The position numbers were made by a program, and so were the translations under genes. The notes below the pieces were generated by a model that made no database searches, was not told where the DNA came from, and worked only from the letters and a program-made list of their open reading frames with translations. A DNA stretch of 64,000 nucleotides from Methylotenera sp. Its GTDB lineage: Bacteria; Pseudomonadota; Gammaproteobacteria; Burkholderiales; Methylophilaceae. Positions 57,644-64,000 of this stretch are shown piece after piece (position 1 is the first letter of the stretch; every line of letters begins with the position of its first letter). The stretch lies in assembly GCF_029946165.1 (NCBI RefSeq), contig NZ_JAQSDZ010000018.1, positions 119,813 to 183,812 on the forward strand. Direction: 5' to 3'.

Positions 57644-59107
57644 ATGATTAAAAAAAACAAATCCCTAAAAGATTTACTACTAATTCATGAGCTTGCATTC
57701 ATTTTACTCATCATATTGGCTGCAATGGCTGGCGCCATAGGTATTCACTTATGGGAGAAATCAAGTCAAGAGGCTAGCCGAATAAGCTCACTCGTTAGTG
57801 AAGTACAACAAACGCGTGGAGATTTATATCGTCAAATGAAAGAGTTATTTGATGCCTATTTTCTAGATGACTCAAGTGCGCGTGCAGAGTACGACAACTT
57901 CACCATTACAGTTGAAGCACATTTTGTACAGTTAAAAAAAATCACTGTGAGCGAGGCTGAAAAAGCTGCTATTAATGATCTGCATGAGAATTACAAAAAA
58001 TTCGTGATTGAAACTCCCATGCTATTTGACCAATACCGAGCAACCAAAAGCGACTCTGTAAAACATGCACTCAATACCGAAATTGAAACTGGGTTATTTA
58101 AACGTTATGAGGAAATACTCGCTCGTACTGAGAAGCTACTCAATCAAAAACAATTTGAACTTGAGGGCCAGCTTAAAACAAGTAAGCGAACATCCGTAAT
58201 ATTACTGATTATTCCTTTAGTGCTTGCAATACTGCTACTCTTGTTCTCACGAATATTTCTTAAGCGGGCTATTGTAAAACCACTCGATAATGTATTAAAA
58301 GCCACTTCTGAGATAAGTGCGGGCAATCTTACACACAAGGCTCCAGAAGTAGGTATTGTGGAATTAGCCGCTGTATCTAACGCCATTAATGAAATGGCTG
58401 ATAAATTAGCCATTAGCCAAGAAACACTAGTACGCACTGAAAAACAAGCCGCGCAAGGCCTATTGGTACCGATGCTCGCACATAACATTCGAAATCCATT
58501 AGCGAGCATACGTGCTACCGCTCAGGTGATGGATGATCCTGAGCATGATGCAGAAACGCGCTTATCATTACGCGGCATTATTGATACCGTAGATAGGTTA
58601 GAGCGCTGGACAGGCGCGCTACTGGCTTATTTATTGCCGTTAAAACCTCAGCCAGAGCACACTAGTATGCAAGAAATCATCAATGGTGCACTGGCGCCGC
58701 TACAACAAAAAATAAGAGATAAATCGATTCATTTGATTTTGCCAAACTGGCCTAAAAAAACTGCCATATTCACGGACCAACATTTACTCGAACAAGTTAT
58801 TTATAACTTAATATTAAATGCGATTGATGCTTCAAGTAAAAGCAGCACAATTGAAATACTGCTAAAAGAAGCACCGTCGAAATACACCTTTTCATTGTTA
58901 GACCAAGGCTGCGGCATGCCATTTACGCCAGATCCTAGCGCCATGAGCGCGCCCACAACCAAAAGATTTGGTACTGGTATCGGCATCCCATTTGCTTTTA
59001 AAGTTTGTGATGTATTAGCGGGTGAATTAAAATATGAAGCACGTCCTGAAAGCGGAACAGCGATCACTATTCTACTGCCTAAAGTTTTAAACCTATCTGT
59101 AAATTAA
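57644..59107 (+). CDS. Membrane sensor histidine kinase (orphan)
   Basis: A 487-residue sensor kinase from the ATG at 57644; a start at 57515 would run inside the TonB gene. Two membrane helices (about residues 13-34 and 185-206) flank a helical periplasmic sensor. A HAMP linker (PLDNVLKATSEISAGNL) leads to the phospho-acceptor His280 in AHNIRNPLASIRATAQ and a HATPase domain with NLILNAIDASS, DQGCGM and GTGIGIPFAFKVC (G1/G2 boxes). The H-box has HNIRNP instead of the common HEIRNP. No response regulator gene is adjacent, so target and signal are unknown. Confidence 0.88.
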   Translation: MIKKNKSLKDLLLIHELAFILLIILAAMAGAIGIHLWEKSSQEASRISSLVSEVQQTRGDLYRQMKELFDAYFLDDSSARAEYDNFTITVEAHFVQLKKITVSEAEKAAINDLHENYKKFVIETPMLFDQYRATKSDSVKHALNTEIETGLFKRYEEILARTEKLLNQKQFELEGQLKTSKRTSVILLIIPLVLAILLLLFSRIFLKRAIVKPLDNVLKATSEISAGNLTHKAPEVGIVELAAVSNAINEMADKLAISQETLVRTEKQAAQGLLVPMLAHNIRNPLASIRATAQVMDDPEHDAETRLSLRGIIDTVDRLERWTGALLAYLLPLKPQPEHTSMQEIINGALAPLQQKIRDKSIHLILPNWPKKTAIFTDQHLLEQVIYNLILNAIDASSKSSTIEILLKEAPSKYTFSLLDQGCGMPFTPDPSAMSAPTTKRFGTGIGIPFAFKVCDVLAGELKYEARPESGTAITILLPKVLNLSVN

Positions 59108-59244
59108 AGCCCTTATTCAAAACTCATTAGTACAAATCTAAAACCAATCAATATTTAATTATCAAATTACCGCTAAATATTGATAATTCTTTGCATATCC
59201 TATTGCCTATTTCAGGCTTTTTATCAACAATGGAGGTAGACAAT

Positions 59245-59715
59245 ATGACAGATACACTAATACTCGACAAAGCAGTGCCAGATTTCCAGTTACCCGCTAC
59301 CAGCGGTGTGACTTTTCAGTTATCCCAATTTCTCGGTAAAAATCTAGTTCTCTACTTTTACCCCAAAGATTCAACCCCAGGCTGCACCACTCAAGGCATA
59401 CAATTCAGAGACGCTTATGCAGACTTTCAGAATCTGAATACTGAGATTTTTGGCATTTCCAGAGATAGCTTAAAGTCACATGAGAATTTTAAAGCTAAAT
59501 TCAGCTTCCCCTTTGAGCTACTGGGGGATACTGAAGAGCTTGCCTGTACGATATTTGGCGTCATGAAAATGAAAAATATGTATGGCAAACAAGTACGCGG
59601 TGTTGAACGCAGTACGTTTATTATTGATAAAAGTGGTACGCTTATCAAAGAGTGGCGCGGCGTAAAGGTGGAAGGCCATGCCACTGAAGTTCTTAATTTC
59701 ATAAAGACTATTTAA
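59245..59715 (+). CDS. bcp: Peroxiredoxin, Bcp/PrxQ type
   Basis: Thiol peroxidase reducing hydroperoxides with thioredoxin. The ATG at 59245 (156 residues) is chosen because GGAGG lies 8 nt upstream; the frame extends back to 59191 but without a site. The peroxidatic Cys47 is in DSTPGCTTQGIQFRD. The resolving Cys five residues later in E. coli Bcp is absent (Ile52); Cys101 is the only other Cys and could serve instead. Confidence 0.95.
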   Translation: MTDTLILDKAVPDFQLPATSGVTFQLSQFLGKNLVLYFYPKDSTPGCTTQGIQFRDAYADFQNLNTEIFGISRDSLKSHENFKAKFSFPFELLGDTEELACTIFGVMKMKNMYGKQVRGVERSTFIIDKSGTLIKEWRGVKVEGHATEVLNFIKTI

Positions 59716-59773
59716 ACCTATTGCTTTATTAAATTCCCTAAATTCATTTAACTCTCAAATAAGAAAGAATGTA

Positions 59774-61171
59774 ATGGCAAAAAAATCGCTAAATGCTACC
59801 AAGCTTTTCGTACTTGATACCAACGTATTGATACACGATCCTTCTAGCTTATTTCGCTTTGAAGAACATGACATTTTTCTGCCGATGGTGACATTGGAAG
59901 AGCTTGATAACAACAAAAAAGGACTTACTGAAGTTGCCCGCAATGCCCGTCAAGCAAGCCGAAATTTAGAAGAGATTGTAGGTACAGACTTAACCAATCT
60001 TGAGTTAGGTTGTCCATTAAATGTGAACGGCAATCGCCATCTCACGGGGCGTTTATTTATACAAACACTGCAAGTAACCACTGAACTGCCAGGGCTCGCT
60101 GGACTTAAGGCCGACAATCAGATTCTAGCCGTAGTACTTGATCTGCAAAAAAGTCAGCCAGAACGTCAGGTTATTCTTGTCAGTAAAGACATTAACATCC
60201 GTATTAAAGCCCGCGCTATGGGCATGCCTGCGGAAGATTACTTTAATGACAAAGTGCTTGAAGATAGCGATCTTTTATACACGGGCATGAAGGAATTACC
60301 TGCTGACTTCTGGGAAAATCACAGTAAAGCAATGGAGTCATGGCAAGAAGCTGGTCGCATGTTCTACCGTATTAGTGGACCTTTATGTAAATCGTTTCTA
60401 GTCAATGAGTTTGTCTATTACGAATATGAAAAACCATTCCATGCCTTAGTGCGCAGCGTAGATGGCAACAGTTCAGTATTAGAAGTAGTGCAAGACCATA
60501 CGCAGCCTAAACACAATGTTTGGGGTATTAATGCGCGCAACCGTGAACAAAACTTTGCGCTCAATTTACTAATGGATCCAGAAGTAGATTTTGTAAGCTT
60601 ATTAGGTCAGGCTGGCACGGGTAAAACATTGCTCACATTAGCATCTGCCCTCACACAAGTGCTTGATAAAAAGATTTATTCTGAAATTATTATGACGCGT
60701 GTGACTGTTTCTGTGGGTGAAGATATTGGCTTTCTGCCTGGCACAGAAGAGGAGAAAATGGGTCCTTGGATGGGCGCGCTAGATGACAATTTAGAGGTGC
60801 TTAATAAAAGTGATGAGGATGCAGGTGAGTGGGGCCGTGCCGCAACGCAGGATCTAATCCGTAGCCGCATCAAAGTGAAATCACTTAATTTTATGCGCGG
60901 GCGTACATTTTTAAATAAATTCCTAATCATAGATGAAGCGCAAAACTTAACGCCTAAACAAATGAAAACATTAATTACGCGCGCTGGCCCAGGCACTAAA
61001 GTAGTTTGCTTAGGCAACATCGCGCAAATTGATACGCCTTATTTAACAGAAGGCAGTTCTGGTCTCACTTATGTGGTTGATCGATTTAAGGGCTGGAGTC
61101 ACAATGGTCACATTACCTTGCAACGTGGTGAACGCTCTCGTTTAGCCGATTTTGCTTCTGAAGTTTTATAG
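59774..61171 (+). CDS. PIN domain-PhoH fusion protein (PhoH2/YlaK type)
   Basis: A 465-residue protein joining an N-terminal PIN ribonuclease-like domain (VLDTNVLIHDPSSLF at residues 11-25, with VSKDINIRIKARAMG further on) to a PhoH ATPase domain (Walker A LGQAGTGKTLLTL near 282, Walker B FLIIDEAQNLTPKQ, and GNIAQIDTPYL). Homologues act as RNA helicase/RNases and in mycobacteria pair with an upstream antitoxin gene; none fits in the 58 bp here. Follows bcp. Confidence 0.93.
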   Translation: MAKKSLNATKLFVLDTNVLIHDPSSLFRFEEHDIFLPMVTLEELDNNKKGLTEVARNARQASRNLEEIVGTDLTNLELGCPLNVNGNRHLTGRLFIQTLQVTTELPGLAGLKADNQILAVVLDLQKSQPERQVILVSKDINIRIKARAMGMPAEDYFNDKVLEDSDLLYTGMKELPADFWENHSKAMESWQEAGRMFYRISGPLCKSFLVNEFVYYEYEKPFHALVRSVDGNSSVLEVVQDHTQPKHNVWGINARNREQNFALNLLMDPEVDFVSLLGQAGTGKTLLTLASALTQVLDKKIYSEIIMTRVTVSVGEDIGFLPGTEEEKMGPWMGALDDNLEVLNKSDEDAGEWGRAATQDLIRSRIKVKSLNFMRGRTFLNKFLIIDEAQNLTPKQMKTLITRAGPGTKVVCLGNIAQIDTPYLTEGSSGLTYVVDRFKGWSHNGHITLQRGERSRLADFASEVL

Positions 61172-61290
61172 TTCTATTGATATATCAATCATGATTGATA
61201 GGCTCTCCACTGATTGTGCTTTATGCACACAAATAAAATACAATCAGTGGCAAAGTCGAAAATTCAGTTTTGATGTAGAAATGGAATGAA

Positions 61291-62463
61291 ATGACAAGAG
61301 GTTTCTATACCCTACTAATCGCTCAGTTCTTATCTGCCGTTGCAGATAACGCTTTACTATTTGCATGCATCGCCTTACTTTCAAAACTAAATGCCCCTGA
61401 ATGGCACGAACCACTATTGCGTGAGTTTTTCGTCATAGCCTATATAGTGTTAGCGCCCTTCGTAGGCCCCTTCGCTGATGCTCTGCCTAAGGGCAAAGTC
61501 ATGTTTTTAAGTAATGGCATTAAATTTTTTGGTTGCTCGCTAGCTTTACTTGGCTTGCCACCTTTATATGTCTACGCCATTGTTGGCATTGGGGCTGCGG
61601 CGTATTCACCAGCCAAATACGGCATCTTGACTGAAATGTTGCCTCATTATCAGTTGATTAAAGCCAATGCTTGGATGGAAGGCACTACTGTCACTGCCAT
61701 TATTTTAGGACCAGTTTTTGGCTCGAGCATTTCAGCCCACGACCCTTATTTCGGAATTGCCGTTATCACCTTTATTTACTTGCTGGCTGCAGGCTTCAAC
61801 TATTACATTCCGAAAGTACCTATCGATCACAAAATGCAAAAACGTGATTTAATCTCCCTTATGAAAGATTTTTGGCATGCCTTTACTACCCTTTGGCGTG
61901 ACCCACAAGGTCAAGTATCCTTGGCTGTGACCACTTTATTTTGGGGCGCAGGCGCAACATTACAATTTGTGGTACTACGCTGGGCGGGTTTAAAACTAGG
62001 CTTAGATGAGCAATCTGCCACGAAACTTATCGCCATACTCGCCGTTGGCATTGCCATCGGTTCGGTTGGAGCTTCCATGTTTGTAAAGTTAGAAAGTGCA
62101 GTAAAGGTTTTACCAGCAGGCATTCTGATGGGAGTTTTGGTGATGGGTATGATATTTGTTGAATCACCCGAAGTAGCAGCCGTTGTGTTGTTTTGTATTG
62201 GTGTTCTAGCGGGCTATTTCTTAGTGCCGCTCAACTCCTTACTACAGCATAGAGGACATACTTTACTTGGTGCAGGGCATTCCATTGCGGTACAGAATTT
62301 TAATGAAAATATTGGCATTCTAGTATTGTTAGGAATCTATACTTTGATGGTGCATGAGAATTTACCGATTAACATAATTATTATCATATTTGGCGCATTT
62401 GTTAGTATCAGTATGGCAATTATTTATAAGCTGTATTTAAAACATACCAAGACAAAATTCTAA
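61291..62463 (+). CDS. lplT: Lysophospholipid transporter LplT
   Basis: Major-facilitator protein that flips lysophospholipids across the inner membrane for re-acylation. The 390-residue length and about twelve helices match. Family marks are FLSAVADNALLFACIALL near the start, YSPAKYGILTEMLP, ANAWMEGTTVTAIILGP and VPLNSLLQHRGH. The acyltransferase Aas, often adjacent or fused in other bacteria, is not in the window. It converges on ndh across a strong terminator. Confidence 0.93.
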   Translation: MTRGFYTLLIAQFLSAVADNALLFACIALLSKLNAPEWHEPLLREFFVIAYIVLAPFVGPFADALPKGKVMFLSNGIKFFGCSLALLGLPPLYVYAIVGIGAAAYSPAKYGILTEMLPHYQLIKANAWMEGTTVTAIILGPVFGSSISAHDPYFGIAVITFIYLLAAGFNYYIPKVPIDHKMQKRDLISLMKDFWHAFTTLWRDPQGQVSLAVTTLFWGAGATLQFVVLRWAGLKLGLDEQSATKLIAILAVGIAIGSVGASMFVKLESAVKVLPAGILMGVLVMGMIFVESPEVAAVVLFCIGVLAGYFLVPLNSLLQHRGHTLLGAGHSIAVQNFNENIGILVLLGIYTLMVHENLPINIIIIIFGAFVSISMAIIYKLYLKHTKTKF

Positions 62464-62494
62464 GTCAATTCGAACAAATCGATAATCAAATCGC

Positions 62495-62538
62495 CAATCA
62501 ATAAAAAAGGTCGCCTACGCGACCTTTTTTATTGATTG
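62495..62538. terminator. Perfect 20-bp bidirectional terminator between lplT and ndh
   Basis: Arms 62495-62514 and 62519-62538 are exactly complementary around CTAC: an AT-rich outer part, six A/T pairs, then GGTCGC/GCGACC. Each strand shows a GC-rich stem followed by TTTTTTATTG. It lies 32 bp after lplT and 6 bp from the ndh stop, so it ends both genes. Confidence 0.92.
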
Positions 62539-62543
62539 AATAC

Positions 62544-63878
62544 CTAATGAAGCTTGACTTGCGACTCAGATCGTCGGGTAATAGTACGGGCTAGTGTTTG
62601 CAAGGCCATACTCCAGAAACCATGTAGAGCCATCAAATGCATTTTATAGAGTGACTGATACATTATTCTTGCAAATAAGCCTTCAATAAATAAACTACCT
62701 CCAGAAAGTGAGCCCATTAAGTTTCCAACGGTAGTGTAACTCCCTAAATTAACCAAAGAGCCATAATCCCGATAGCTAAATTCTGGCAATTCGGCTTTGC
62801 CCGAGACGCGGGACTTAACTGATTTAATCAACATAGACGACTGCTGATGTGCAGCTTGCGCACGCGGAGGCACATTTTCCCCTGCATGACCAATCCATGG
62901 ACAAGCAGCGCAATCACCAAATGCAAAAATATTTGCATCTAATGTGGTTTGTAAGGTTCGATTCACTAAAAGCTGATTAATACGATTAGTTTCTAAACCA
63001 TCAATTTCATGCAAAAAGTCTGGGCCTTTAATACCTGCTGCCCACACGACTAACACAGAAGGAATAAAGCGACCGCTATGCGTATGAACGCCCTTTTCTG
63101 TTACTTCTGTAACGCGCTCCCCTTTGTATAGATGCACTCTTAACTTGCTGAGTTCAAGTTCCACTGAGTTAGATAACTTAGCTGGTAGCGCAGGTAACAC
63201 CCTAGAGTTTGCCTCAATCAAAGATATTTGGATGTCTCGGTCTGGATCAATTTTATCTAATCCATAAGCGGCAAGTTCACGAGTGGTATTATGCAATTCA
63301 GCTGATAATTCTACACCCGTAGCGCCTGCGCCCACGATGACCACTTCTAACTGGCCTGCTTGCACTGGCGCAAGCTGTGTTTGCGCACGCACAAGGGCAT
63401 TATGTAAGCGCCTATGAAACTTTTCAGCTTGGTCTTGAGTATCTAAGGCTATCGAGTATTCGCTCGCGCCTTTTACACCAAAATCATTCGTGGTGCTGCC
63501 AACGGCGATAATCAACGTATCATAGTGCACGGTGCGACGCGGGATAACTTGTTCACCATCTTCGTCGAAATAAGGAGCTATCGATATCTCTCGCTTGGCT
63601 CTATCAAGATTATCCATGCTGCCTAAACGAAATTTGAAATGATGCCAATGCGCTTGTGCAAGATAATTCAATTCATGCTTGTCCGGATCCATGCTTCCAG
63701 CTGCAATTTCATGCAGCAGCGGTTTCCAAACATGGGTTTTTGTCTTATCGATAAGCGTAATCAGGGCTTTACCTTTGCGGCCAAGAGAGTCGCCAAGTTT
63801 AGTTGCCAATTCTAGACCGCCCGCACCTCCACCTACGATCACTACGTGGTGTAATTTATTATTTTCAGTATTTTTCAA
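62544..63878 (-). CDS. ndh: Type II NADH:quinone oxidoreductase
   Basis: Single-subunit, non-proton-pumping NADH dehydrogenase, membrane-bound through its C-terminal part. The 444-residue protein has the FAD motif VIVGGGAGGLELATKLG (residues 13-29), the NADH motif VIVGAGATGVELSAELHN near 180, FAFGDCAACPW, and the quinone-site-like PPRAQAAHQQ. It would reoxidise NADH produced by the Fds formate dehydrogenase without coupling to proton export. The start at 63878 leaves 122 bp of AT-rich upstream DNA to the window end, where I see nothing more. Confidence 0.95.
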   Translation of the reverse strand: MKNTENNKLHHVVIVGGGAGGLELATKLGDSLGRKGKALITLIDKTKTHVWKPLLHEIAAGSMDPDKHELNYLAQAHWHHFKFRLGSMDNLDRAKREISIAPYFDEDGEQVIPRRTVHYDTLIIAVGSTTNDFGVKGASEYSIALDTQDQAEKFHRRLHNALVRAQTQLAPVQAGQLEVVIVGAGATGVELSAELHNTTRELAAYGLDKIDPDRDIQISLIEANSRVLPALPAKLSNSVELELSKLRVHLYKGERVTEVTEKGVHTHSGRFIPSVLVVWAAGIKGPDFLHEIDGLETNRINQLLVNRTLQTTLDANIFAFGDCAACPWIGHAGENVPPRAQAAHQQSSMLIKSVKSRVSGKAELPEFSYRDYGSLVNLGSYTTVGNLMGSLSGGSLFIEGLFARIMYQSLYKMHLMALHGFWSMALQTLARTITRRSESQVKLH

Positions 63879-64000
63879 GAGAGCCTTTATTGAGATGAAC
63901 TAAATATAAAACTGCTAAAGCTGTAAGTGTATTACAAATGATTACGGCTATTGCATTATACAATAGCCGTTCTATTCGATACAGTTGCGGTTAAGTTTTG

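Overview
The window looks like chromosomal core sequence from a Gram-negative betaproteobacterium, most likely an obligate methylotroph of the Methylophilaceae (Methylotenera/Methylophilus type). This is inferred from protein flavour, fairly AT-rich DNA, an NAD-linked molybdenum formate dehydrogenase operon beside molybdenum cofactor genes, and gene pairs such as argB / 5'-nucleotidase / slmA. No 16S rRNA or methanol dehydrogenase gene is present to prove it. I saw no tRNA, IS element, prophage, CRISPR array or biosynthetic cluster; nearly all the DNA is housekeeping.

Layout. 1-4.6 kb (minus): central sugar metabolism, tkt > gap > a 78-residue unknown > pgk (cut by the window edge). 5-9 kb: a secreted four-EF-hand protein, a periplasmic-type ATP-dependent DNA ligase (LigE), a Gfo/Idh oxidoreductase translationally coupled to a thioredoxin-fold protein, and rsmE. 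9.1-13.3 kb (plus): an unusual gene fusing an XRE helix-turn-helix to N-acetylglutamate synthase (ArgA), then argB, a HAD nucleotidase, the nucleoid-occlusion factor slmA and a DUF2788 membrane protein. 13.3-17.5 kb (minus): cca, an NDUFA9-like reductase and a soluble lytic transglycosylase.

17.5-36.5 kb (minus) is a complete division and cell wall (dcw) cluster reading mraZ-rsmH-ftsL-ftsI-murE-murF-mraY-murD-ftsW-murG-murC-murB-ddl-ftsQ-ftsA-ftsZ-lpxC. Most genes overlap or abut, so they probably form one long transcription unit. Three 5-bp GTGG(G/A) repeats with 10-bp period upstream of mraZ look like the MraZ operator. The RNase P RNA gene (rnpB) lies just beyond, followed by a compact multi-hairpin element of unknown nature.

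37.5-45.7 kb: ung, then about 0.9 kb without an intact gene (a REP-like inverted pair, a 123-bp palindromic element, a 14-bp inverted repeat and a probably frameshifted membrane-protein gene), then pyrC, rsmI, yraN, a dolP-like lipoprotein, DUF3579, a TlpA-like thioredoxin, trxA, rho and a type B rpmE. 45.8-47.5 kb: an ArnT-like membrane glycosyltransferase.

47.5-56.7 kb is a formate oxidation module: fdsG-fdsB-fdsA-fdhD-fdsD on the minus strand, divergent from moaA-mobA-moeA on the plus strand, so enzyme, sulfur-insertion factor and cofactor synthesis sit together around a shared 85-bp promoter region. 56.8-64 kb: a TonB-like protein, an orphan histidine kinase, a Bcp peroxiredoxin, a PIN-PhoH protein, lplT and a type II NADH dehydrogenase. 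The last two converge on a perfect 20-bp bidirectional terminator.

The most noteworthy items are the XRE-ArgA fusion with a perfect palindrome in its promoter, the structured element 3' of rnpB, the palindromic element at 38.4 kb whose stem differences are all G-U compatible, and the EF-hand protein with duplicated Met-rich modules.
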